Positions 33,962 to 42,709 of a DNA stretch of 64,000 nt are shown in pieces. Made by a program: the position numbers and the translations under genes. The notes below the pieces were generated by a model. It had not been told where the DNA came from and made no database searches. It saw only the letters and a program-made list of their open reading frames with translations. Location: contig CAUUFZ010000001.1 of the NCBI GenBank assembly GCA_963544575.1, positions 1-64,000 on the forward strand, given 5' to 3'. Position 1 is the stretch's first letter; the number at the start of each line of letters is the position of its first letter. This DNA is from Nanosyncoccus sp963544575 (GTDB taxonomy: Bacteria > Patescibacteriota > Saccharimonadia > Saccharimonadales > Saccharimonadaceae).

Positions 33962-34025
33962 TTTTGTTGCAAAGGTCCTGGACCTTAACGGACATATTGA
34001 CATTTAACCATAAATGTTATATAAT
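33962..34025 (+). promoter_or_regulatory. Operator palindrome plus promoter of the secreted-protein gene
   Basis: The 29 bp at 33962-33990 equal 27-55. The palindrome is centred on 33979, 18 bp before the -35 TTGACA (33997-34002); a 17-bp spacer leads to TATAAT at 34020-34025. The offset from palindrome to -35 is the same as at the first site. Confidence 0.82.
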
Positions 34026-34057
34026 GCAACCAGATTCTGATATTCAGAGAGAAACAT

Positions 34058-34087
34058 ATGGTTACTACTCTGGATTGGCCAGAGTAG
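34058..34087 (+). CDS. Possible nine-residue leader peptide with hairpin
   Basis: An ATG at 34058 opens MVTTLDWPE and stops at 34087. The same bases form a perfect ten-pair hairpin (ACTACTCTGG/CCAGAGTAGT, 34064-34088) ahead of the GAAAGAGGTG site of the secreted-protein gene. Translation of the mini-frame would melt the hairpin. Confidence 0.35.
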   Translation: MVTTLDWPE

Positions 34088-34110
34088 TTCATTTAGAAAG
34101 AGGTGATATT

Positions 34111-35010
34111 ATGAAAAAGACTTTTCTAGTAACTATGTTGGCTGTAGTAGCTTTTGCTACGAATGTTTTTGCAACCGAAGCTGAAGCTGGTGTATTAGGT
34201 TTAAAACCTAGCGCGAACCAAAGCGTGACGCAACCGAGTGGTAATACTACTAACGCAGCGAACACGGATGTTCAAAGCGTACAGTATGATACTGCGAAGT
34301 ATCAATTCCCAGCTCAGCAGTTAAAGGCTGAGGGGAAAAATTTCAACAAATACGATTGGAGGCTCTTTCAGCGCTTCGACACAGGTGAACTAATGGTTCA
34401 AGCCTGGGCCGAGAACATGAATTGGCACATCCGTGAGTATGCAGATAATACTGCTGCAAGAAAGAGTGAAAAACGCATTTATGCATTTGACCTCAGAGAA
34501 GAAGCTCTTCCTTATTACGACTGTGAGTATACCATAAAGGGAATGCACAGGTCAAGCTCAGAAAATAAACTTTTTTTCATGAGGGATGATCCTGAGCATG
34601 TGGATATACCAGTGAAAATGAGTGTTGGGGTTCATGTGAAGCCAGAGAATTGTTATCCACGCGGTACGCGAATTACGGTTCCAGGAGCAATGAATCATAA
34701 TGGCTCCGGAGAGCCGTATGGTGTTTATCAGGAGATCTACTGGGAAAACGCTAGTAGTGGACTGACTACAAATGAGACCGTTGAAGATTTTAACGCTAAG
34801 TACGGCCACGCCATTGATCCGGTGAAGCTGTATTATCCTAGCATTAATCGCCCGTTGTATGTTTCCGGTTGGTGTCTCGATGATGCCGCTAAATATATGC
34901 CCATCATCGATAGTGTATATTTGGACGATAGTGCAGAGAACCATTCGCATTATACCTACCTGCTTCACTACAAGTTACGTGGTTTACCAGGCATGAGGAA
35001 AGTTAATTAA
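34111..35010 (+). CDS. Secreted protein, unknown function
   Basis: The ATG at 34111 follows AAGAGGTG; upstream in-frame starts lie inside the operator. The 299-residue product has a classical signal peptide, MKKTFLVTMLAVVAFATNVF ending AFA-TEAEAG. After a Ser/Asn/Thr-rich linker (to about residue 55) comes a globular domain with QQLKAEGKNFNKYDWRLFQR, ENCYPRGTRITVPGAMN and YPSINRPLYVSGWCLDDAAK, with three Cys. I do not recognise the domain. Sharing its operator with the coiled-coil gene at 192, it belongs to a small regulon, and it precedes a second secreted protein. Confidence 0.8.
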   Translation: MKKTFLVTMLAVVAFATNVFATEAEAGVLGLKPSANQSVTQPSGNTTNAANTDVQSVQYDTAKYQFPAQQLKAEGKNFNKYDWRLFQRFDTGELMVQAWAENMNWHIREYADNTAARKSEKRIYAFDLREEALPYYDCEYTIKGMHRSSSENKLFFMRDDPEHVDIPVKMSVGVHVKPENCYPRGTRITVPGAMNHNGSGEPYGVYQEIYWENASSGLTTNETVEDFNAKYGHAIDPVKLYYPSINRPLYVSGWCLDDAAKYMPIIDSVYLDDSAENHSHYTYLLHYKLRGLPGMRKVN

Positions 35011-35019
35011 CCTCTTTTG

Positions 35020-35050
35020 AAAACCACCCAAGAATATCGGGTGGTTTTTT
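35020..35050 (+). terminator. Intrinsic terminator
   Basis: AAAACCACCC/GGGTGGTTTT stem with a T run. Confidence 0.88.
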
Positions 35051-35075
35051 CATATTTATATATTTTCATAACTAT

Positions 35076-35086
35076 TATGCTAATAT
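35076..35086 (+). promoter_or_regulatory. Leaderless promoter of the large surface protein gene
   Basis: TTATGCTAATAT ends at 35086, six bases before the ATG at 35093. Confidence 0.6.
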
Positions 35087-35092
35087 ATAAAT

Positions 35093-38000
35093 ATGAAGGT
35101 GCATATGGTTATTGGTCGTAAAGGTAATTATAAAAAAATATTCTTAGTACTATCTTTTTTCTTCCTGTTTTTATGTTCTTTGGGATTCATGAGTCATGAT
35201 GTTTTCGCTGTAGATCCACCAACCGTCCAAGATCCAGGTGGCACCCATAACGGTGGCTCTGGTCATCCTGTTGATGGCTGTACTGCTGACATTTGTTATA
35301 CTATACATCAACCATACTCGGGTGTTTCTTGGGTCTACTACGATTTTGACGAAATGGGTATACCAGTAAACCAGAGAGATCGTATTCCATATAGTAGATT
35401 TATTAACCAACCGAATAATGGGAAATATCCTTTTGGCAATAAGCCGTTGCCTACCAAGAAGGGTGATAATGCCGTAACTGGTTGTGCTTCTAGGGGTAGT
35501 AAGGGTGTTTATATTTTTGGTTACAATCGTTACTATCGTAAAACTAAAACCCCGACTGGTGGTATGGCCATGCCATTAACTTTTTCTACATATTACTCCG
35601 AGTCTGATCCTAAGGAGTATAGATATGAAAAACTCAGTAATCATAGAGTGTCATGGGATGAAGCAAAAGATAATTACACTGGTAAGGTTTATAACGGCGT
35701 CGATGATCCTCAGCGTCTTGCTGAATGGGATCGTGGCGATTTTTCCTGGTTCTGTTCTTGGCCACCAACGCTCATCAATGATAAAAAAGATTCAGAAAAT
35801 CCACCCATTACCGCCCAGACCACTTGCTCTCAAATCCCAGGTACTTTTGGCGCCTATTACAAGGGGAACACCTCCGCCGACACTGGTGTAGTGAATCATT
35901 CCTACTCTGGTACCCTCGGTCATAATTCTTGGCAGAAGAATTTCCAGGGTAAAAACTACGTCTTCGCCAAGCCAGGCGATCGTGTCCAATTCTATGAGAC
36001 TTTCTGTTTCCCGATACAGCAAGTCGGTATCCAAACTGGTAGCTCTAATGTAAGTAGTGCGGATCCGCCAGGCGAAAGCAACTTCCAAATTTTTGCCCAG
36101 AAGAATGGTTCAGAGAATAATCAATATTTATTCGGCGACTCTCCAGTCCACGATGGAAATTATCACTCCATTGGTCGCGGCAATAAGCGTCCGTTTAGTG
36201 GTAATGGACTAGAGACTAGTGACTATGGCTTTACTGCTTATTCGCCAACTCAAAACGCCTCTTCTGAATATGGTTGTCAAACCAATTATTATCGCATGTA
36301 TGCACCAAAACTAACAGTTGGTTATCAGATTCCAGGCTTTATCGATTATCAGCACGGTTGTAATTCTGCCGATAAAACTGGCTCTACCACTGAGGTTGGT
36401 ACGGTAATTTCTCAAGGTATTCGTTATGACAATCTGCGTGCTTGGTATAACGAATATACCACTTGGTCTGGTAGAGATGGTGCGGAAAATGTTCATCATC
36501 ATTCATACAATAGTTTTGATTCTGCAGGCGATGCTAGAGGTGGTGGTGCATCTTGGGGTTCACAGGGAAATAGTACTTATGAGGTTAAGGTTCCAACTGG
36601 AAGATCTTACTGTGTTCATGAATCAGAAAGAGGCTGTTTAAGACGAAAAAAAGAATATATTTATGTGACTCACTGGAAAAAAGAATATCCAGACAGCCAC
36701 GTCGGTACTACCACGCAAAACCTCGGCCAAACCGAAAAGAAATCTTCCGTCTACACCCCATATAATTTCAACACCTCTATCCATAGTTATATCGAATCAT
36801 CCCAAGGCGGCGTCGGTTTCCTCGGCGCCCGAATTAGCATTGGTGCCAATTATGGCGTCGCCCCGCGTGCAAACGAATTAGTTTCCAAAACTCCTTACGC
36901 TACCCATACCCGTGAAGATCAAACCGTCAAGGTCTATGAAATGATCGTCGACGAGAATTACCCAGAATCTAAGCTCCAAGAGCAGACCGTCGCGAATGGC
37001 AACATTTGCCGTGGCTCCGGTATCGAGCGTTGCAAATTAGTCGATACTGTCACCGGCCGTATCAATTCCGTCGGTAAATACACTGGTGAATTTCTCAATA
37101 CCGACACCTATGATCGCACCATCCCAGACGATCTCCCAGGTGGTGGCCTCGGCAAGAAATATTGTACTCGCTCGGTCATTTGGCCAGCCGCCTCTCACGA
37201 TTCAGATAGTAATACTGTCGAGAATAATATGTCCGGCTCTGCCATGAGTGGTGGTAATAATCTTCACCATGTCTCGGCCGCCTCTTGCGTCACACTTGCC
37301 AAGAAGCCAAATTTCCAAGTTCTCGGCGGTGGTTTCTATACTAACGGTACGATCAAGGCTGCTCTTTCGGAAAAAGCCGTCGGTGGTGGTCTCGGCGCCT
37401 ATCCTTCTGCGGAAACCCGATCTTTCGGTTCCTGGGATGAATTTGGCGTCCTCGCTGCCGGCAAAGTTCTCGGTTTCGGTTCCGGTGCTGCTATGGGTTA
37501 TGAAGAGGGCTATAATTTTAATCTTCCTCGTGGTGGCATCATGAATGCCTACTACACTTTCATTGGTCCCACCGGCCCGAATTCAGTAGTTTCCGGCATT
37601 AGTAATATTAGTCACATGACTATCGCCAACGATAAAAACGGGCCAGGCAATTCCGGCATCTCCCGCATCGGTTCCGCCGTCCTCGCCCGTCTCAAGGCCC
37701 GCTTCCGCGATACTATTATCCGAAATTCTAGCAATACCATCACCAGTCTCACCTCTAATGAAACCTCTGCGAAGAACTATCTCGGCCTCTCTCAGCTCTA
37801 TCACCAGGGAGACACCAGCCTCAGCGCCATGAATAGTACCGCCAATTTCTATCAATTCGATCGCGGCGGCAACCTCATCGCGAGAAGCAACACCACCGGT
37901 GAGAAGCTCATGAACACCCTCGCTATGTTCGTCGACGGTACCCTCACCATCGATCGCAACATCAATATCGCCCATGAGACCTACAATGCCGTGGATGATT

Positions 38001-38410
38001 TCCCACAAGTCCTCATCTTTGCCAAGAAAATCAATATCACCAGCAACGTCACCAACATCGATGCCTGGCTGATTCTCGATGAAGATTATGGCGATAACCA
38101 AATCGATACCTGTTCCGACAATCACTACCCGAACGCTCTCTCTTGTAACGAAACACTCACTATCACCGGTCCGGTCTTTGCTAGAAAACTCATTCTTAAC
38201 CGCACCGCTGGCTCCCACACTGGTGGCGGCCGCGCTGGCACTCATCCACTTCAAACCGGACCAACCGGCACCTACTACGCCGAAGGTTCCATCCACCCAG
38301 CTGAAGTCTTCACTCTCCGGGCCGACGCCTACTTCTGGGCCTACCGCCAATCTCTCAGTGGCGGCCAAGCCTACATGGTCTACTCCCGTGAAATCGCGCC
38401 AAGGTATTAG
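35093..38410 (+). CDS. Large secreted surface protein, 1105 residues
   Basis: A basic start and the helix FLVLSFFFLFLCSLGF with cleavage near VFA-VDPP mark a signal peptide. The mature protein is rich in Gly, Ser, Tyr and Asn, with many Cys in the first two thirds. The C-terminal third contains LMNTLAMFVDGTLTIDRNIN, NAVDDFPQVLIFAKKINI and NIDAWLILDEDYGDN, resembling a beta-helix in which successive strands carry structural carbohydrate-binding or adhesin-like turns, and ends GQAYMVYSREIAPRY. No sorting motif or terminal helix is seen. Codon use changes along the gene: about 36480-36660 uses AGA and AT-rich codons, while the 3' half is distinctly GC-richer. Probable adhesin or envelope protein; function unknown. 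Confidence 0.75.
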   Translation: MKVHMVIGRKGNYKKIFLVLSFFFLFLCSLGFMSHDVFAVDPPTVQDPGGTHNGGSGHPVDGCTADICYTIHQPYSGVSWVYYDFDEMGIPVNQRDRIPYSRFINQPNNGKYPFGNKPLPTKKGDNAVTGCASRGSKGVYIFGYNRYYRKTKTPTGGMAMPLTFSTYYSESDPKEYRYEKLSNHRVSWDEAKDNYTGKVYNGVDDPQRLAEWDRGDFSWFCSWPPTLINDKKDSENPPITAQTTCSQIPGTFGAYYKGNTSADTGVVNHSYSGTLGHNSWQKNFQGKNYVFAKPGDRVQFYETFCFPIQQVGIQTGSSNVSSADPPGESNFQIFAQKNGSENNQYLFGDSPVHDGNYHSIGRGNKRPFSGNGLETSDYGFTAYSPTQNASSEYGCQTNYYRMYAPKLTVGYQIPGFIDYQHGCNSADKTGSTTEVGTVISQGIRYDNLRAWYNEYTTWSGRDGAENVHHHSYNSFDSAGDARGGGASWGSQGNSTYEVKVPTGRSYCVHESERGCLRRKKEYIYVTHWKKEYPDSHVGTTTQNLGQTEKKSSVYTPYNFNTSIHSYIESSQGGVGFLGARISIGANYGVAPRANELVSKTPYATHTREDQTVKVYEMIVDENYPESKLQEQTVANGNICRGSGIERCKLVDTVTGRINSVGKYTGEFLNTDTYDRTIPDDLPGGGLGKKYCTRSVIWPAASHDSDSNTVENNMSGSAMSGGNNLHHVSAASCVTLAKKPNFQVLGGGFYTNGTIKAALSEKAVGGGLGAYPSAETRSFGSWDEFGVLAAGKVLGFGSGAAMGYEEGYNFNLPRGGIMNAYYTFIGPTGPNSVVSGISNISHMTIANDKNGPGNSGISRIGSAVLARLKARFRDTIIRNSSNTITSLTSNETSAKNYLGLSQLYHQGDTSLSAMNSTANFYQFDRGGNLIARSNTTGEKLMNTLAMFVDGTLTIDRNINIAHETYNAVDDFPQVLIFAKKINITSNVTNIDAWLILDEDYGDNQIDTCSDNHYPNALSCNETLTITGPVFARKLILNRTAGSHTGGGRAGTHPLQTGPTGTYYAEGSIHPAEVFTLRADAYFWAYRQSLSGGQAYMVYSREIAPRY

Positions 38411-38487
38411 TTTTACGCTTGAGAAATTATTTTAGACACCAGTCGTATAAAGTTCAGTAGCTTGTAATATAACGATGGACGTACTAT

Positions 38488-38493
38488 ATAATA
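38488..38493 (+). promoter_or_regulatory. Promoter of the 110-residue protein gene
   Basis: A TATATAATATAT region near 38484-38497 precedes a short leader with TGGAGC before the ATG at 38523. Confidence 0.45.
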
Positions 38494-38522
38494 TATAACT
38501 TGTAAATAAATGGAGCATCGAT

Positions 38523-38855
38523 ATGTGGGAAATGACTGAAAGCGAATTAAGTGAGGTTATCTCAAAATATCAAATGCCAGAAGGTCGATATTTAGTAGAG
38601 CAAGAAGGCTCTTTTGGGGAGAGTGAATTCTTCTGGGTTATCCAAAATCAGTTGACTAACCAAAAGTATTTATTAATGAATACTTATTCACATCATGGTG
38701 TCGAGGCTGAAGTTAAATTTTATCGCGAGTGTGGTTTTGATAATCTGGAGGCTATCCCAAGAAAAATTGAAACTTTGGAAAACACAAGCGATGCTGATAA
38801 TGAGATTTTCAAATATCTTTTTGGGCTATATTCTATTTTTGAAATAAAATCATAA
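38523..38855 (+). CDS. Hypothetical protein, 110 residues
   Basis: A soluble acidic protein starting MWEMTESELSEVISKYQMPE. It has no signal peptide, membrane helix or known motif; strands such as EFFWVIQNQLTNQKYLLMN suggest a small alpha/beta domain. It is convergent with the DUF1883 gene and shares a hairpin terminator with it. Confidence 0.65.
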   Translation: MWEMTESELSEVISKYQMPEGRYLVEQEGSFGESEFFWVIQNQLTNQKYLLMNTYSHHGVEAEVKFYRECGFDNLEAIPRKIETLENTSDADNEIFKYLFGLYSIFEIKS

Positions 38856-38880
38856 AAAAGAGGAGTATAAAATACTCCTC
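38853..38880 (-). terminator. Terminator of the DUF1883 gene
   Basis: GAGGAGTA-taaaa-TACTCCTC hairpin with a T run when read on the minus strand. Confidence 0.75.
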
Positions 38881-38900
38881 AATAAGGCGGTTTTCAAGAA

Positions 38901-39401
38901 TTATGGACATATACTTTGGTCCCAGATAGTAATGTCTTTAGTGCCTGGTTCTCTAAGAAATACAATATTCCCAGTTGAATTTTGAATAATCGCATGACCG
39001 TGTCCAGGTCCATCTGGCACACCGTTGGCTCCACCAAACAAGTAGTCGGTAAATTGGTTTGGCTTCTTTTTATTGGGATATTTCATAGCTGGATAACCCA
39101 TAAAAGTAAGTTCGACTTCAGTTTTTTCTGGCGGTATAATCTTAATACTCGAACCGATACACCCTTCATATCCACCCAAATCAATGGCGACATGCCAATG
39201 TTCATATTTCGGGATAGTAAAATAATATGGGCTACGAGTGACATACCCACCTAGATATTTAAACGAATAGCCATTTTTATATCCTATAAAATTGGCAACA
39301 TCTAGGATGCATACGTTTGCGGCTGCGTCAAGAAAAACGGCAACTATTGTGCCTTTCTCAAGAAAACCTAAATCATAATGTACGAAATCCAATTCACACA
39401 C
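38901..39401 (-). CDS. DUF1883 protein with C-terminal HGH/REP motif
   Basis: The first 85 residues match DUF1883: FVHYDLGFLEKGTIVAVFLD, then AANVCILDVANFIGY, GGYVTRSPYYFTIP and WHVAIDLGG. DUF1883 occurs alone or fused to effector domains such as TIR. The C-terminal 60 residues (YLFGGANGVPDGPGHGHAII, then FLREPGTKD) resemble the end of the coiled-coil protein at 192. The start may be GTG at 39401 or, better spaced from AAAGGGGG, TTG at 39392. The promoter region contains the palindrome GAGTATT-ctaa-AATACTC at 39475-39492. Confidence 0.75.
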   Translation of the reverse strand: MCELDFVHYDLGFLEKGTIVAVFLDAAANVCILDVANFIGYKNGYSFKYLGGYVTRSPYYFTIPKYEHWHVAIDLGGYEGCIGSSIKIIPPEKTEVELTFMGYPAMKYPNKKKPNQFTDYLFGGANGVPDGPGHGHAIIQNSTGNIVFLREPGTKDITIWDQSICP

Positions 39402-39573
39402 CCCCTTTCATAATCGCAATGAATAAACCTTTTGGTAAAGAACTTTTTGTTTTAAATAACAAAACAAAAATCATGAGTATTCTAAAATACTCTGATATTT
39501 TTATTATAACATAAAAAATAAAATATATCAAAAACGCTTTCAAAATCATCCAATTTATGATAAAATAAACTAA

Positions 39574-40089
39574 ATGAGTAAAACGAATCGTCTAGTTAAT
39601 AGATATGGTCGCAAAATTCTTGAATCGGAAAATATGCAAATCGAACGCACTTTTTTCCAGCATGGATGCTTTACGACCTATGATCATTCTGTTCACGTCG
39701 CTATTATGAGTGTGAAAATTGCCCGCTTTTTCCCGATGAAATTTTCTTATAAATCTCTCGTTAAGGGTGCACTTTTGCACGATTATTTCCTTTATGATTG
39801 GCACAATATCGGTGATATGCCGAAAGGCCACGCCTATATTCATCCAATTATCGCTGCATCGAACGCTAAGCGCGACTTCGATATTAATGCCAAAGAAGAA
39901 AATATCATCGAGTCTCACATGTTCCCACTCGGCAAGGTTTTTCCAAAATCTCGTGAAGCTTGGGTAGTTACTGTCGCGGACAAAATCTGTGCCGTTACGG
40001 AATTTTTCAGCCTACGTCTTTCTAAGCGTTATCGCCGTATCAATAAAATGGCTGAACGCGAAACTACCGAATCATATCGTCATTTTTAG
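39574..40089 (+). CDS. HD domain phosphohydrolase
   Basis: The 171-residue protein carries an HD-domain metal site: TTYDHSVHVAIMSVKIA near residue 35, GALLHDYFLYDW near 65 and VVTVADKICAVTE near 130, giving H, HD and D ligands. Members hydrolyse nucleotides or phosphates; the substrate is not evident. TAAAAT ends seven bases before the ATG, so the mRNA should be leaderless. It lies 26 bp ahead of murJ. Confidence 0.82.
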   Translation: MSKTNRLVNRYGRKILESENMQIERTFFQHGCFTTYDHSVHVAIMSVKIARFFPMKFSYKSLVKGALLHDYFLYDWHNIGDMPKGHAYIHPIIAASNAKRDFDINAKEENIIESHMFPLGKVFPKSREAWVVTVADKICAVTEFFSLRLSKRYRRINKMAERETTESYRHF

Positions 40090-40115
40090 CATAAATACGA
40101 TATAATTATTTATAG

Positions 40116-41819
40116 ATGAAAAAAATTCAATTTCGCTCCGTTGTCGCTATGGCGAATAGTAAACTCAGTATCAAATATGCTGCTATTTTATTGAGTGTTT
40201 CCACTCTGATTTCCGCACTGCTCGGCATCTTCCGCGACCGCTTACTCAACTCTTATTATCTTGACACTTATCCGACTGGCGTGGATGCCTATACTGCTGC
40301 CTTCACGATTCCAGATTTTATGTTCTTTATTCTCACTTCTGGCGCTCTAGCCGTCAGCTTTGTTCCAGTCTTTAATCAGCGTCTTTCTTCTGGTAATAAA
40401 AAATCTGCCTGGGAGCTTTCCACTTCCACTTTGAATCTTATGGCGCTAGTGACTTTTATCGCCAGTATTTTTATTATGATTTTCGCGGACCCTTTGATTC
40501 GCTATATTGTTGGTCCGGGTCTCGATGAGTCTGGTACGATTCTTGCGATTAACATGACCCGCGTGATCGCCATTAATCCATTTTTGTTCAGTATTGCCAC
40601 AGTACTGAACTCGGTTCAGCAAGCAGTTGGTCGTTTCGTCTTTTATTCACTCGCCCCGGCGCTCTATAATATCGGTATTCTCATCGGTATTACCGTTTTT
40701 ACCAATGGGATTAATCTCTTCGGCGTACAAATTTTCGAGGGTGGCATCATGGGGGTGGCGCTCGGCGTAGTCTTCGGTGCGCTTCTGCAAATCTTCGTTA
40801 GTCTCGTCGGGCTTTTCGGTCTCGGTTTTGATTATCAATTCAAAATTTATTGGAAAAATCACGGATTCCGCTCTGTTCTGAAATTACTCCCAGCTCGTTC
40901 ACTCGACCAGGGAATTGATTATGTTTATTCTATTCTTGCTACCAACCTTTCTTCTCGTATGGGCACCGGTACTTTGCGTGCTTTCCAGCAGGCTAATAGC
41001 CTGCATCAAATGCCGGTCAATCTTATCGGTGTCGCCATTTCTACGGCTTTCTTCCCGAAACTCACCGAGCAAGTCAATGAAGATTCCTCCGAATTTAACG
41101 GCACCTTCCGTCACGCCTTGCGTATGATTATTTGGATTTCCTTACCGGTTTCCGTTATCGCCTTTTTTGCTCGGGGTTACATCGTTAGCTTCATCAAAAA
41201 TAGTGGTAATCCAGTAATCGCTAGTGTGCTCGGTTCACTGGTTGTGGCTATTTTTGCTCAGTCAATTTTTCATATTGCCTCGCGTGGTTTTTATGCCAGA
41301 CAAGACACCAAAACTCCATTCGTAGTTAGTATTTTTGCCGTTGGTTTTACTATGGCGCTTTCGGTTATTTTTGCCATTACCGGTTTTGGTCCGGACGGCC
41401 TGGGCTGGGCGCAATCTATCGGCGCTTTAGCTGAAATCATTATTCTTCTCACCATCCTTAATGCTCGTGCCAAATTCCAACTGCTCGATAAGACTTTTTG
41501 GTTGGCTATTTTCCGCATGATGATTGCTAGTTTTTTCACTGCTATTGCTGCCTATTTTATGACTAAACTTTTCCCATTGCGCGCCACTGATAATTCGATT
41601 ATTAGCACCATTCCGAAGTTCATTTTAATTTCTGTTTTTGCTGGTCTGGTTTATTTAATATCGAGTTTCCTATTTAATCTTTCGGAAGTGGTACCAATTT
41701 TCGAAAAAGTGAGTAGTCTGATTTTTAAGAATGTTAAAATGTTGCCAAAACCTGAGAAGCCAAGCGAGATGGAAGGTGAATCAGAAAATTCAGCTCAAAA
41801 TCAGAAACAAGATAAATAA
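40116..41819 (+). CDS. murJ: Lipid II flippase MurJ
   Basis: The 567-residue multi-pass protein begins in MurJ fashion with LLSVSTLISALLGIFRDRLL, followed by FTIPDFMFFILTSGALAVSF and a conserved region LPARSLDQGIDYVYSILATN. About 14 helices are visible. It would flip undecaprenyl-linked peptidoglycan precursor across the membrane and complements murC and glmM in this window. TATAAT at 40101-40106 lies nine bases before the ATG. A Glu/Gln-rich cytoplasmic tail ends the protein. Confidence 0.9.
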   Translation: MKKIQFRSVVAMANSKLSIKYAAILLSVSTLISALLGIFRDRLLNSYYLDTYPTGVDAYTAAFTIPDFMFFILTSGALAVSFVPVFNQRLSSGNKKSAWELSTSTLNLMALVTFIASIFIMIFADPLIRYIVGPGLDESGTILAINMTRVIAINPFLFSIATVLNSVQQAVGRFVFYSLAPALYNIGILIGITVFTNGINLFGVQIFEGGIMGVALGVVFGALLQIFVSLVGLFGLGFDYQFKIYWKNHGFRSVLKLLPARSLDQGIDYVYSILATNLSSRMGTGTLRAFQQANSLHQMPVNLIGVAISTAFFPKLTEQVNEDSSEFNGTFRHALRMIIWISLPVSVIAFFARGYIVSFIKNSGNPVIASVLGSLVVAIFAQSIFHIASRGFYARQDTKTPFVVSIFAVGFTMALSVIFAITGFGPDGLGWAQSIGALAEIIILLTILNARAKFQLLDKTFWLAIFRMMIASFFTAIAAYFMTKLFPLRATDNSIISTIPKFILISVFAGLVYLISSFLFNLSEVVPIFEKVSSLIFKNVKMLPKPEKPSEMEGESENSAQNQKQDK

Positions 41820-41839
41820 TAAATGGTAAAATAGGAACT

Positions 41840-42700
41840 ATGAATAAGACATCAAACAAGACTGCAAAGACTGCAAAATCTACCAAGGATACTAATTCTA
41901 TGAAAAAATCTGCTACCACCAAGGATGCTTCTGCAAACACCAAGAATACCAAGTCTGATCACAAGGTCATCTCTGATTATAATGGCTATAATTACAAGAA
42001 AGTTTTCTGGGAAGATTCTGGGCGTGAGTATGAGGATCTTGCCGACCGCACTGCGATTCGTCGTTTACTACCGAAGAACATGGATAATTTTGTCGATATT
42101 TGTGGTGGCTATGGTCGTCTAGCTAATGAATATTTGCCACGTGCGAAGCGTGCTACTTTGTTTGATTATTCCAAACTTAATCTCGAGCAGGCCAGGGAAG
42201 AATTTGGTGATAAACTTCATACTGTTCAAGGTGACATCTATAAGACTCCATTTTCCGATGGTGAATTTTCCGCCCTACTCATGGTGCGTGCCACTCATCA
42301 CTTCGAAAATCTCGAACAGGTCCTCCGTGAACTTAATCGCATTCTTGAACCGGGTGGTGTAGCCGTTATTGAAGTCGCGAATAAGCGCACGCTGCCAAAG
42401 ATGTTACGCTATTGGTTCAAGCGCTCTTCTGTCAATCCGTTCGATAAACAGCCGTCAAACCTGAAGGAAATTGATAAGGACGGTTTTTATAATTATCACC
42501 CAGCCTACGTCGAAGATCTTTTTAAGAAAACTGGTTTTGAGATCATGGATGTACTCTCTGTTTCGAATTTCCGCAGCCGTACCATGAAGAAAATTTTCAG
42601 CACCAAGGCTCTCATCAAGCTCGAAAAAGCTGTTCAGGGTCCGCTGGCTTCCGTGCGTTTTGCGCCAAGTATTTACTACCGATTGATTAAAACTAAATAA
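41840..42700 (+). CDS. Class I SAM methyltransferase
   Basis: The 286-residue protein has a Lys/Thr/Ser-rich disordered N-terminus (about 1-48), then the SAM motif FVDICGGYGRLANEYLP near residue 86, FDYSKLNLEQARE and VQGDIYKTPFSDGEFSALL, and post-core LNRILEPGGVAVIEVANK. The substrate is unknown; the motif order resembles UbiE/Methyltransf_11. TAAAAT seven bases before the ATG predicts a leaderless message. The downstream phosphoesterase starts nine bases later. Confidence 0.85.
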   Translation: MNKTSNKTAKTAKSTKDTNSMKKSATTKDASANTKNTKSDHKVISDYNGYNYKKVFWEDSGREYEDLADRTAIRRLLPKNMDNFVDICGGYGRLANEYLPRAKRATLFDYSKLNLEQAREEFGDKLHTVQGDIYKTPFSDGEFSALLMVRATHHFENLEQVLRELNRILEPGGVAVIEVANKRTLPKMLRYWFKRSSVNPFDKQPSNLKEIDKDGFYNYHPAYVEDLFKKTGFEIMDVLSVSNFRSRTMKKIFSTKALIKLEKAVQGPLASVRFAPSIYYRLIKTK

Positions 42701-42709
42701 TTCTCTCGA

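Noticed and set aside
37583..38368. A 261-codon antisense open frame under the large surface protein gene
   Set aside because: It mirrors the GC-rich codons of the sense gene, has no binding site or promoter, and its composition is that of a complement of a biased coding sequence.
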